Source: Rhodanobacter soli
GTDB lineage: Bacteria; Pseudomonadota; Gammaproteobacteria; Xanthomonadales; Rhodanobacteraceae
Assembly (NCBI RefSeq): GCF_040548735.1
Contig: NZ_JBEPSD010000001.1
Coordinates: forward strand, 1,302,001-1,366,000
DNA length: 64,000 nt
Reading direction: 5' to 3'
In this document: piece after piece, positions 1-7,572 of the stretch
How the letters are laid out: each line of letters begins with the position of its first letter
How positions within the stretch are numbered: the stretch's first letter is position 1
Notes under the pieces: generated by a model
Told to the model about the DNA's origin: nothing
Database searches by the model: none
Seen by the model: the letters and a program-made list of their open reading frames with translations, nothing else
Position numbers and translations under genes: made by a program

Positions 1-661
1 ACGAGGACTTGAAGTCGCCCTCGTCCAGCGCGATCGACTGGGTGAGCTGCGGATACGACGCGCCGCCCTGGCGCAACCGGTAGACCAGCGCATCGAGCCG
101 GCGCCGGGCCTCGGCATAGGCCTGCGGCTGCGCCGGGTCGGCATGCACGATCAGGTACAGCCGGCCCTTGAGGTTGTCGAACACCGCCACTTCCTCGGCC
201 AGCATCAGCAGCACGTCGGGCGTGCCCAGCTCATCCGCACGATCCCACTGTGCGAGGCGCGGCTCGATGTAGCCGATCGTCTCGAAGCCGAAATAGCCGA
301 CCAGGCCGCCCGAGAACGCGGGCAGCTGCGGCAGCCGCGGCACGTCGTACTGCTGGCGCAGCGTCTCGATCTCGGCCAGCGGATCGTCCAGATGGCGGCG
401 TTCGGTGACCTCGCCCGAATCCTCCACCTCCAGTTCGTGCCCGCGCAGGCGGAACACCCGCTTCGCCGGCAGCCCGATGATCGAATAGCGCCCCCAGGTG
501 GCGCCGCCCTCGACCGATTCGAACAGGAAGGTGTACGGGCCGTCGGCCAGTTTTAGGTACACCGACAGCGGCGTGTCGAGGTCGGAAAACACCTCGCGCA
601 CCAGCGGAATGCGCGTATGCCCCTGGGCAACCAGCGCGTCGAATTCGTCTCGGGAGATCAC
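1..661 (-). CDS. trpE: Anthranilate synthase component I, N-terminal part (runs off left edge)
   Basis: Anthranilate synthase component I converts chorismate to anthranilate with ammonia from its glutaminase partner, the first committed step of tryptophan synthesis in the cytoplasm. Only the first 220 codons are inside the window; the family is near 490-500 residues, so the chorismate-binding catalytic half is missing here. The visible part is the TrpE N-terminal domain: ISRDEFDALVAQGHTRIPL at the start, then FLFESVEGGATWGRYSIIG and FSGGLVGYFGFETIGY, a region known in the family to help form the tryptophan feedback site. GTG at 661 is chosen because it starts the family-typical sequence; an ATG near 698 is in a frame that stops at once. 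The gene is transcribed away from the neighbouring kinase gene's 3' end. Confident from family resemblance. Confidence 0.93.
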   Translation of the reverse strand, partial: MISRDEFDALVAQGHTRIPLVREVFSDLDTPLSVYLKLADGPYTFLFESVEGGATWGRYSIIGLPAKRVFRLRGHELEVEDSGEVTERRHLDDPLAEIETLRQQYDVPRLPQLPAFSGGLVGYFGFETIGYIEPRLAQWDRADELGTPDVLLMLAEEVAVFDNLKGRLYLIVHADPAQPQAYAEARRRLDALVYRLRQGGASYPQLTQSIALDEGDFKSS

Positions 662-717
662 GTGGGAAAATCCGGATGGCCAAACGAGGAAGCGGCCATT
701 GTAGGCGAAGCGCGGGC

Positions 718-2733
718 TCAGCCACTCAACCGCTGGCGCGGCATGCCGTGCAGGCGCAGCGAGAACGCCACGCCGCTGCCGTCGTCGAGGTTGCGCGCAC
801 TGGCCACGCCGCCGTGGCGTTCGGCCACCAGCCGCACCACGTACAGGCCCAGGCCCAGGTGCGGGGCGTCGCCGGGAGTGGCCTTGTCGCGCAGGCTGAC
901 CAGCGAATCGAACAGCCGGCCCTGCATCGCCGCGGGCAGCGGCGGGCCCTGGTTGGCCAGTTCGATCTCGGCGCCATCCGGCGCACCGCGCAAGGTGAGC
1001 CGCAGCCAGCCCTCGGGCGGCGTGAACGACAGCGCGTTGTCGAGCAGCTTGTCCAGCGCCTGTGCGATCAGCTCGGGCGCGCAATGCAGGTACACGGGCG
1101 CGTCGGGCAGCACGCCGTCGAGCCGGCGCGCGCCGATCAGCGGGCGGTAGGCATCCGCGCAGCCGCGCACCACCTCGCGCAGGTCGACATCCTCGGGTTC
1201 GGCTGCGCTGATCGCGCGCTCCATCCGGCTCGACTCGCTCATCGCGCGCACCAGGGCGCCGAGCCGGGCCACGCCGTCGCGGGCGCGGGCCAGGTACGGC
1301 TGCGCCTCGGCCGGTAGCGCGGCATGTTCGAGGTTGTCCAGCGAGGATTTCACGATCGCCAGCGGCGTGTTGAGTTCGTGCGAGAGTTTCGAGGCCAGCG
1401 TGCGCAGGTAGTCGGTGTAGCTGCCGACCACCTCGAACAGCCGCTCGAAGCTTCGCGCCAGGTCGCCGATCTCGTCCGGCGCGTCGGTCATCGGGAATTT
1501 TCCTTGCTCGAACAAGACGTCCAGACGTCCATCGTTGAGCTGCGCGCGCTCGGCCGCGTTGCGCAGGCGACCCAGCCGCAGGCTGAGCCGCGTGGCGAAC
1601 AGCAGCAGGATGCCACCGGCCACCAGCAGCACGCCGAAGCTGGTCAGCAGCAGGCCGAACAGCGCGCGGTTGGCCAGCAGCGGCACGGTGCGGCTGGCCT
1701 GTTCCAGCAGCAGCACGCCGTCGACCTGGCCGGCATGTTCGATCGGTACCGCGGCGGCCAGCACCACGCTGCCGCGCTCCTCGCCGCTGCGCCAGACCGA
1801 CACCGGCTTGCCGATGCCCGCCGCGGCGACTTCGCGGGTATCCAGCCGCGGCACGTCCTGCGCCCACAGGCTCGCATCCTCCAGCCGGGTCGCCAGCAAC
1901 GAGCGATAGACCAGCGCGGCGAACCAGCCCGGCTGGCCGTCGCTGCCGGGCATCGTGTTCAGGCGGCCGCTGCGTGCCAGCAGCCAACCCTGCGGCGCCA
2001 GCACGCGCGCCTGCACGCGGTCGGGCACCAGCTGCGCCAGTTCGCCGGAAAGCTTGTCCGAGTAGCTGAGCAGGTGCCGCGTATCGGCGGCCAGTCGGTC
2101 GCCGCCAGCCGCCGCGTCGTACACGCCGACGCCGAGCATGCGCAGTTGCAGACCGCGCGGCAGGCGCAGCTCGACCCGATAGCCGCTGCCGTCCTCCTGC
2201 CATTGCGCGGCGATCAGCTCGGGCAGGCCATCCACCGGGGGATCGAGCGGCCGCGCCATGAGCGGCCCCGGCGCGGCGCTGGCCAGCAGGTAGCGCCGCC
2301 GGCCGTTCGCGTTGCCCAGCGCCAGGATCAGGTGATCGGCGGCCAGCGCGTTCGCGTCGTCGGCGTCGGCGCGCGTACGCCGGGTGGTGCGCACGTCGGC
2401 ATACAGGTACAACCCGTCGTCGTCCGCGGCCAGCAGCAACTTGCCGCGCGCGCCCAGCGACTGGCTCCACGGCGTCAGCGGCGCCCAGTCATCGCCATAG
2501 CCATCGACGGTGATCGGTGACGACGCCTGCTGCACGTACCAGCCCCGGCCCGAGGTCGGCGCTATCGCACCGGTCACCACCAAGCTGCGCGCCACCGCAT
2601 TCGCCGACGCCAGCAACGCCTGCGCCTGGCCCTCGCGCAGCAGCGTTTCCATCTGCCGCACGTACAGCCAGCCGGCGACCGGCAACGCCAGCGTGCACAA
2701 CGCGACCAGCAGCAGCTTGCGGCGCAGGGTCAT
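718..2733 (-). CDS. pdsS: Sensor histidine kinase, PdsS type (dedicated-sortase-system kinase family)
   Basis: Membrane sensor kinase of 671 residues. A first membrane segment lies at about 6-25 and a second at about 357-380, enclosing a large periplasmic part. That part contains a CBM9-like stretch beginning ITVDGYGDDW (about 74-83) and running to about 206, which is characteristic of the PdsS family and suggests recognition of a carbohydrate or envelope ligand. After the second segment come a HAMP-like linker (about 381-433), the H-box SHELNTPLAIV with the phospho-accepting His452, the N-box LLDNA (563-567) and the G-box HLGLGLYVV (about 625-633). Its regulator is most likely PdsR at 5338-6027, but two other genes lie between them. 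No sortase or sortase substrate is visible in the window, so the family name should not be taken as proof of a sortase function. Confidence 0.85.
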   Translation of the reverse strand: MTLRRKLLLVALCTLALPVAGWLYVRQMETLLREGQAQALLASANAVARSLVVTGAIAPTSGRGWYVQQASSPITVDGYGDDWAPLTPWSQSLGARGKLLLAADDDGLYLYADVRTTRRTRADADDANALAADHLILALGNANGRRRYLLASAAPGPLMARPLDPPVDGLPELIAAQWQEDGSGYRVELRLPRGLQLRMLGVGVYDAAAGGDRLAADTRHLLSYSDKLSGELAQLVPDRVQARVLAPQGWLLARSGRLNTMPGSDGQPGWFAALVYRSLLATRLEDASLWAQDVPRLDTREVAAAGIGKPVSVWRSGEERGSVVLAAAVPIEHAGQVDGVLLLEQASRTVPLLANRALFGLLLTSFGVLLVAGGILLLFATRLSLRLGRLRNAAERAQLNDGRLDVLFEQGKFPMTDAPDEIGDLARSFERLFEVVGSYTDYLRTLASKLSHELNTPLAIVKSSLDNLEHAALPAEAQPYLARARDGVARLGALVRAMSESSRMERAISAAEPEDVDLREVVRGCADAYRPLIGARRLDGVLPDAPVYLHCAPELIAQALDKLLDNALSFTPPEGWLRLTLRGAPDGAEIELANQGPPLPAAMQGRLFDSLVSLRDKATPGDAPHLGLGLYVVRLVAERHGGVASARNLDDGSGVAFSLRLHGMPRQRLSG

Positions 2734-2805
2734 CGGCAGGCCGGAATGGTGTTGAGCCGCGACCGAAGGTCAGTCAATTCACGCAAAATGTCGACCCTCT
2801 GCATA

Positions 2806-4677
2806 TCAATCACTTTCTTCGCTCGCCCTGTCCAGCAAGGTCTGCAACGCCGCACGCAATGCGCCGACTTCGCCCGCAGGCACGAGTTGCACACCAGCCA
2901 TGTCCGGTAGGCCGCAGGCTGGAGTCGCGATGACTGGAATGCCAGCGGCCAACGCTGTCAAGAGTGCGCGTGGCGCATGTTCCACATGTGCAGGCAGTAC
3001 CACCGCATCAGCCTTGGCCAACCAGTCATCCGTGTAGTTCCCGTATTCCACAGCCACTCCCTGCCATAGCGCAGTATCGGCGGAGACGGATCCAAGCACG
3101 CGCAGGCGACAAGACAGGCCACGCAGTGCCTCGGCCAGTTCGTAGGCACCTTTCCGCGCCAACGCACTGGCGGGAAATACCACCAACGGCATGGCTCCCA
3201 TCGCACGCGGCATATGTGAAACAGCCGGTGCGGGCATGGCCCAGGGCAGTTGCCGCACATCAACTCCGCCACGTTGGCGCCAGTATCCCGCCACTCCCGC
3301 ATGCGCAGTCATCACCTTGCGCGCCCCCTGCATGGCCTCCATCTCGTCCCGTATCAGGTCTGTTGCAGTCCGGAAATCCTTCAGCGCGGCATCTCCATGT
3401 TTGCCCATCACTCTGGAACCACCGGCCTGATCGAGACGGCGCTGAATCTCATCCATCGGAAGGGCGTGCGCCAGCACATCGTAGGTCCGGCCACCCAGCA
3501 CTCCGAGTTGCTGCAAGTAGGGCAACAACCCTTGGTCGATAACCAGATGCGTATGCTCCGGACGCAGCCGGCGCGCATAGGCCTCGGCCAGCCAGCGCTG
3601 GCCGTCGAGCACGCTGGCCTGGCGCCGACCGGCATCGCGCGCATGACGTCGCAACCACCACGCCCGACGCAAGCTTACCCAGCCAAACCGGGTGACATGT
3701 GCGTTCACACCCGAAACTAGCGAACTCCATTCTTTGCCGTCGCCGACCAACCTCCGGCGCAGGAACCAGCCGGGCAACTGTCGCGTCGCTACCGGTATCA
3801 GGCGATCAGCCGCACCATCCTGGGTGCTCAACCAGTCATGGAATTCCTGCGTCCAGCCGTCCAGCAACCAAGCACTACGCGCCTGGCTTCCACGCAACGA
3901 CGGATGATGCCGAAAACACCGTACTTCCTCACAGCTCATGCAGCTGCGCGCCACCTGAACATTCCCGGTCACTCTTGATGTCCGCGGCGGCAGAGCGCAG
4001 TCCGTGCCCAGATGCCGGCACGCCACTTCCTGCGCGCGTATGGTCAACACCAGTTCGTCAGACGTCAGTTTCAATTCCAGCCGCCATGCGACAGGTGCAC
4101 GAATCTGCAGATCCACATAGTTCCAGAACACCGTGGCATCGATCCCGTCGCCCTCCTCTGCCGTGGATTCGACGCGTACGCTGTGTGCGTGCCGTTCCAC
4201 CAGCTCGAACCCGGCGCGAACGGCACAGGTCGCCAGCGCATTGGAAATCTGGCAGATACCGCCGGCCAAGGTCGGCACCACGCAACCGGCGCGAACCTCC
4301 CGACCACGCACATAGCCATGGGCTGTAGTGGGGCGACCGAGTTGACGCCAGAAGCTGAGCCGCTCACCAGCAGGTACGACCAAGCCATGAAATGCCTTGG
4401 CCGCAATCCTCAGGTTATGCACCTTGCCGGCCGTCAGCACGAATTCTTCAGGACTGCTATCCGCCCAGAGCGATGTACGCAGTTGCGCGCGAATGGGTGC
4501 CGTCGCCAGCGCTTCGTCAGCCAGCCAGCGCCGCGCACGCGGACTGTGCCAGTTACGCGCGCTCCTCAGGAGCGCCAGCAACCGCGTTCGTAGCCAGAAT
4601 CCAGCGGCTTGCGTTCGTGTCGGCATCCTCCATGCTTGCACGCTCACGATAATCTCTCCTTGCCGCACCCCGGTCAT
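2806..4677 (-). CDS. VanW-family domain fused to a glycosyltransferase-like domain
   Basis: A 623-residue protein with two recognisable halves. Residues about 78-215 resemble the VanW domain (FVLTAGKVHNLRIAAKAF, then RLSFWRQLG, GYVRGREV and GGICQISNAL), a family of unknown biochemical function linked to the cell envelope. A cysteine cluster follows (C220, C227, C246, C249, C254; CMSCEEVRC). The C-terminal part (about 370-620) looks like a GT-B glycosyltransferase: VVFPASALARKGAYELAEAL, then DDWLAKADAVVLPAHVEHAPRALLTALAAGIPVIAT, split here only for description. No signal peptide is evident. The gene lies in the same direction as, and between, the kinase and regulator genes. Base composition is lower than its surroundings (rows 3001 and 3361 are 58% and 55% G+C; row 11461 is 72%), which suggests acquisition. 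The start at 4677 is uncertain; 4626 is an internal alternative. Confidence 0.7.
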   Translation of the reverse strand: MTGVRQGEIIVSVQAWRMPTRTQAAGFWLRTRLLALLRSARNWHSPRARRWLADEALATAPIRAQLRTSLWADSSPEEFVLTAGKVHNLRIAAKAFHGLVVPAGERLSFWRQLGRPTTAHGYVRGREVRAGCVVPTLAGGICQISNALATCAVRAGFELVERHAHSVRVESTAEEGDGIDATVFWNYVDLQIRAPVAWRLELKLTSDELVLTIRAQEVACRHLGTDCALPPRTSRVTGNVQVARSCMSCEEVRCFRHHPSLRGSQARSAWLLDGWTQEFHDWLSTQDGAADRLIPVATRQLPGWFLRRRLVGDGKEWSSLVSGVNAHVTRFGWVSLRRAWWLRRHARDAGRRQASVLDGQRWLAEAYARRLRPEHTHLVIDQGLLPYLQQLGVLGGRTYDVLAHALPMDEIQRRLDQAGGSRVMGKHGDAALKDFRTATDLIRDEMEAMQGARKVMTAHAGVAGYWRQRGGVDVRQLPWAMPAPAVSHMPRAMGAMPLVVFPASALARKGAYELAEALRGLSCRLRVLGSVSADTALWQGVAVEYGNYTDDWLAKADAVVLPAHVEHAPRALLTALAAGIPVIATPACGLPDMAGVQLVPAGEVGALRAALQTLLDRASEESD

Positions 4678-4783
4678 TGCATCGGTATGAGGATCTATTC
4701 TTTTTCACGCCACGGCTTGCAACACAAAATCATGCTTACGCCACCTGGGTGCCATGAGCACGAGGTGTCACCGCCGATGACGC

Positions 4784-5341
4784 TCATTGCGTATAGCGCG
4801 AGGCCACCACCACGCGCATGAAGTCGTCGAGCAGTGCACGGCGCGACGGATCGGCGGCGTCGAACGCCATCGACCAGCTCAGCCGCACGCCGCTGGCCGC
4901 GCCGGGGTCGCAGAACACCAGCACGTCGTCGATGCGGTCGCTGCCCCGGTAGACCGAGGCCTCGCACGGCATGGCCGGGTGCCGCACGGCAAAGCCGGAT
5001 ACCTTGCCGGCCGGGTCGTGTTGCAGGTAGCGCTTGCGGTCGGCCTGCACCTCGTCGGCCAGGGCGGGTAATTGGCGCGGCCACACGTTGAGCACCATCA
5101 CCCGCTGCGGCTTGCCGCTCCATTCGCCCTGGTACAGCACGGCGTTGACGCCGATCGCGCGCGCATAGGTGCAGCAGTCGCGCGTCCAGCCGGCTGGCGT
5201 GGCGACGCTGATCGCCCAGGCCGGTGCGTTGCCGTCGCGGGCGCCGCGCGCCAGCACGTCGTCGCCCTTGCTGGCACTCGCCGCCTGCGCCAGCGCCGCG
5301 AACGCGCACAGCAGCAACGCCAATCCGATGCGCCGGCTCAC
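4784..5341 (-). CDS. Small secreted protein translationally coupled to pdsR
   Basis: A 185-residue protein that I do not recognise. It starts at GTG 5341, whose bases overlap the TGA stop of pdsR (GTGA), so coupled translation is likely. The first residues VSRRIGLALLLCAFAALAQA form a convincing signal peptide with cleavage near residue 21-23, predicting a periplasmic or outer-surface product. The mature part has a Cys pair (DCCTYAR) and two further Cys residues (MPCEASV, FCDPG), which could form disulphides, and ends RVVVASRYTQ. Its place directly behind the regulator suggests a role in the same signalling system, perhaps as a ligand-binding accessory; that is inference only. Confidence 0.72.
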   Translation of the reverse strand: MSRRIGLALLLCAFAALAQAASASKGDDVLARGARDGNAPAWAISVATPAGWTRDCCTYARAIGVNAVLYQGEWSGKPQRVMVLNVWPRQLPALADEVQADRKRYLQHDPAGKVSGFAVRHPAMPCEASVYRGSDRIDDVLVFCDPGAASGVRLSWSMAFDAADPSRRALLDDFMRVVVASRYTQ

Positions 5342-6027
5342 GGCTTCCACCGGTAGCCGACGCCGTGCACGGTCTCGATCGCATCGAACTCTGGCGCCAC
5401 CGCGATGAACTTCTTGCGGATGCGCTTGATGTGCGAGGTGATGGTGGCGTCGTCCACCACCAGCTCGGCCTCGCGCATCAGCTGGTCGCGATTCTTCACG
5501 TGGCCGGGGAAGCGGATCAGCGTGTGCACCATCCAGAACTCGGTGACGGTGAGCGGGATTTCCTCGCCGTTCCAGGTGATCCGCATGCGTTCGGACTCCA
5601 GCTTCAGCGGGCCGTGCTCGATCACCGTCTCGCTGGACGCCGGCACCTTCAGCGACTCGATGCGGCGGAACAGCGCCGCGATGCGCGCGGCCAGCTGGTG
5701 CAGGCTGGTGTCCTTGCTGAGGTAGTCGTCGGCGCCCAGCCTCAGCCCCGAAATCACGTCGAAATCCGAGTCGCGCGCGGTGAGGAAGATCAACGGCAGC
5801 GTGGCCGACTTCGCGCGCAGCTCGCGGCACAGGTCGAAGCCGCCTTCCGGTTCGTCGCCCAGGCCGATGTCGATGATCACCAGTTCGGGCAGGCGCATCG
5901 CGAACGCGCTGGACGCTTCCTGGCGCGAACCGTAGCCGCGCGCGTCGTAGCCGAAGCGGTTCAGCGCCTCCACGTAGTTGGCACGAATCAACGGTTCGTC
6001 TTCGACGATGGCAATGCTGCGGCCCAT
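5338..6027 (-). CDS. pdsR: DNA-binding response regulator, PdsR type (OmpR-like)
   Basis: Response regulator of 229 residues. The receiver domain (about 3-120) shows the acidic pair in VEDEP, the phospho-acceptor Asp53 in VIIDIGLGDEPEGG and the conserved FLTARDS and LSKDT stretches. The C-terminal winged helix (about 135-229) includes TVTEFWMVHTLIRFPGH and the recognition region DDATITSHIKRIRKKF, ending VHGVGYRWKP. The ATG at 6027 is preceded by GGGAGCG, a good ribosome site, and is preferred to a longer upstream frame. The sequence matches the PdsR family that normally sits beside PdsS; here the two genes are about 2.6 kb apart. It probably controls the divergent or adjacent envelope genes, but no operator was identified. 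Confidence 0.88.
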   Translation of the reverse strand: MGRSIAIVEDEPLIRANYVEALNRFGYDARGYGSRQEASSAFAMRLPELVIIDIGLGDEPEGGFDLCRELRAKSATLPLIFLTARDSDFDVISGLRLGADDYLSKDTSLHQLAARIAALFRRIESLKVPASSETVIEHGPLKLESERMRITWNGEEIPLTVTEFWMVHTLIRFPGHVKNRDQLMREAELVVDDATITSHIKRIRKKFIAVAPEFDAIETVHGVGYRWKP

Positions 6028-6202
6028 GGCGCGCTCCCTGTAGTTGTGCGCGCAGCGTGCTATGCAGGCCGCGCGTACGCAAGCCATGCGGCGCACTTGC
6101 CCGCGTTTCGCCACATGCCGGCAGCCGGCCGGCCCGATTCCGCCGGCGCCTGCGCCCGTGGCGGCGGTTTGATGTGCACCAGACAATCAACCGGAGTCCA
6201 CC

Positions 6203-6319
6203 ATGCCGCCCATCGAATCCCCCGAACGCGATCCCAACGCCGAACTGCACGGTTTCGAGCCGCTGCGCGCCGTGCTGGCGATCGGAGCGCTCCTGCTCGG
6301 ACTGCTGCTCAGCCTTTGA
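6203..6319 (+). CDS. Very small putative membrane protein (38 aa)
   Basis: A 38-codon ORF starting ATG at 6203, preceded by CCGGAGTCC, a plausible ribosome site. The product has a charged, proline-containing front (MPPIESPERDPNAELHG) and a hydrophobic end (AVLAIGALLLGLLLSL) able to form one short membrane helix. It lies divergent to pdsR and only 10 bases before another tiny ORF, which suggests a small co-transcribed unit. No homology is recognised. It could be a chance ORF, though start signal, hydrophobic design and spacing argue mildly for a real gene. Confidence 0.4.
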   Translation: MPPIESPERDPNAELHGFEPLRAVLAIGALLLGLLLSL

Positions 6320-6329
6320 GGTGGACGCC

Positions 6330-6461
6330 ATGTACCCGCCCTGTTTCGACCCGTCCTCGTTCAATCCATTCGCCGTGGAAGGCCATCGTGCATCCGGCAC
6401 GAAAGGAATCGTGCCGGATGCGGGGCAAGAGCAAACGGATCCCGAGTGGCAGCCCCTGTAG
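6330..6461 (+). CDS. Very small ORF (43 aa) containing a perfect palindrome
   Basis: A 43-codon ORF starting ATG at 6330, preceded by GAGGTGG at good spacing. The product begins MYPPCFDPSSFNPFAVEG and ends QEQTDPEWQPL; it is soluble and has one Cys. The C-terminal third is encoded by a perfect 13-bp inverted repeat (6390-6421). It follows the 38-codon ORF by 10 bases and is followed by an intrinsic terminator at 6504, so a short transcript of two small genes is possible. No known family is recognised. Confidence 0.35.
   Translation: MYPPCFDPSSFNPFAVEGHRASGTKGIVPDAGQEQTDPEWQPL
6390..6421. repeat. Perfect 13-bp inverted repeat, 6-base loop
   Basis: Arms GCATCCGGCACGA (6390-6402) and its exact complement (6409-6421) enclose AAGGAA. 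It lies in the 3' part of a tiny ORF and has no following T-run, so it is not a normal intrinsic terminator. It could be an operator, an RNA hairpin protecting a small mRNA, or a dispersed palindrome. Confidence 0.8.
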
Positions 6462-6503
6462 CCGCTCCACTACCCGCATTCCGTCCCGCATGGTGGTTAT
6501 TTT

Positions 6504-6527
6504 CCCCTCCTCGCGAGGGGATTTTTT
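6504..6527 (+). terminator. Intrinsic terminator after the tiny ORFs
   Basis: A 6-bp stem CCCCTC/GAGGGG (6504-6520) with a 5-base loop is followed by ATTTTTT on the plus strand. It would end transcription from the small ORFs at 6203-6461. Confidence 0.75.
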
Positions 6528-6559
6528 CGGCCATGAACCGGACAGGACGGCGGCTTCCG

Positions 6560-6765
6560 CCCGTTCATAATTCTGCCGGGAACCAAACCGGACCACCCCG
6601 GTCAGTAGTACTGATTGGTACCGTTCCTCTTGCCGTGGAACGTGTCGGCACGGCAGTTGATCCTCCCTGTGAAGCGGTCGTGCCGGCACACCAATCGATG
6701 GTGTTTCCTCACACGTCTCCGACGACGTTTGTCCCGGCGCAGCCGTTCACTGCGTCGGGACTTTT
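6560..6765 (+). ncRNA. Candidate small RNA with hairpins alternating with CCTC segments
   Basis: The stretch between two intrinsic terminators has no convincing gene but strong secondary structure. Hairpins: TCAGT/ACTGA (6602-6614), TGCCGTG/CACGGCA (6631-6655), ACACCA/TGGTGT (6688-6704), ACGTC/GACGT (6713-6728), then a 12-bp terminator stem with one G-T pair (6731-6761) and TTTT. Pyrimidine-rich CCTC segments occur at 6626-6629, 6662-6667 (CCTCCC) and 6707-6710, each in a predicted unpaired gap between hairpins; such segments can pair with Shine-Dalgarno sequences. The 5' end is not known; the start given is approximate. This is an inference from structure, not from a known RNA family. Confidence 0.42.
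6731..6765 (+). terminator. Intrinsic terminator ending the sRNA candidate
   Basis: Arms GTCCCGGCGCAG (6731-6742) and CTGCGTCGGGAC (6750-6761) pair over 12 positions with one G-T wobble and a 7-base loop, followed by TTTT. No plus-strand protein gene precedes it closely, which is the main reason to suspect an RNA gene upstream. Confidence 0.75.
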
Positions 6766-6807
6766 ATGCGTGGATGGTTTGCGGCGAATGCCGCCGAAGG
6801 CCGGTGC

Positions 6808-7476
6808 TCAGCCGATCGCCTTGCGCATGGCAGCGATCTCGGCGCGGTAGTCCGCTGCGTGGAAGATTGCCGAGCCGGCCACGAAGGTGTCGGCGCCGGC
6901 CGCGGCGATCGCGCCGATGTTCTGCGCGGTGACGCCGCCGTCGATTTCCAGGCGGATCGCGCGGCCGCTCGCGTCGATGCGCGCTCGCGCCTGGCGCAGT
7001 TTCTCCAGCGCACCGGGGATGAACTTCTGCCCGCCGAAGCCCGGGTTCACCGACATGATCAGGATCAGGTCGAGCTTGTCCATCACGTAGTCGAGGTAAT
7101 CCAGCGGCGTAGCCGGGTTGAACACCAGCCCGGCCTGGCAGCCCGATTCCTTGATCAGGCCCAGCGTGCGGTCGATATGCTCGCTCGCCTCCGGATGGAA
7201 GCTGATCAGGCTGGCGCCGGCCTTGGCGAAGTCCGGCACGATGCGGTCGACCGGCTTCACCATCAGGTGCACGTCGACCGGCGCGGTGATGCCGTACTTG
7301 CGCAGCGACTGCAGCACCATCGGCCCGATCGTGAGGTTCGGCACGTAATGGTTGTCCATCACGTCGAAGTGCACCCAATCGGCGCCGGCGGCCAGCGCCG
7401 CGGCGGTGTCCTCGCCGAGCCGCGCGAAATCGGCGGCGAGGATGGATGGGGCGATGATCGGAGATTGCTTGGTCAT
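6808..7476 (-). CDS. rpe: Ribulose-phosphate 3-epimerase
   Basis: Rpe interconverts D-ribulose 5-phosphate and D-xylulose 5-phosphate in the pentose phosphate pathway. The 222-residue protein has the usual family length and TIM-barrel signature segments: [13 protein letters not shown] at the front, [19 protein letters not shown] with the metal-binding His and catalytic Asp, [25 protein letters not shown] (phosphate loop) and RLEIDGGV with the second catalytic Asp. ATG at 7476 gives the normal N-terminus. It is followed by the terminator/sRNA region and preceded by a repeat element and djlA on the same strand. Confidence 0.97.
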   Translation of the reverse strand: MTKQSPIIAPSILAADFARLGEDTAAALAAGADWVHFDVMDNHYVPNLTIGPMVLQSLRKYGITAPVDVHLMVKPVDRIVPDFAKAGASLISFHPEASEHIDRTLGLIKESGCQAGLVFNPATPLDYLDYVMDKLDLILIMSVNPGFGGQKFIPGALEKLRQARARIDASGRAIRLEIDGGVTAQNIGAIAAAGADTFVAGSAIFHAADYRAEIAAMRKAIG

Positions 7477-7572
7477 TTCAAATGCCGGGATGAGGGGCGG
7501 GTGAGGAGTCGCGAAAGCGCGAAAGCCATGTCAAGTCTGCCATGACACAACACCTGACGCTGCCGCTTTGCT

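Noticed and set aside
1515..1530. MetJ operator reading of AGACGTCCAGACGTCC
   Set aside because: It lies well inside a coding region, no met gene follows, and a MetJ regulator is not expected here.
2734..2805. Riboswitch or attenuator before the kinase gene
   Set aside because: Only about 70 bases, without a recognisable aptamer fold or terminator.
6808..7476. CRISPR-like or tandem repeats near the palindromic region
   Set aside because: The neighbouring repeats are two facing palindromes, not regularly spaced direct repeats; no cas genes occur anywhere.
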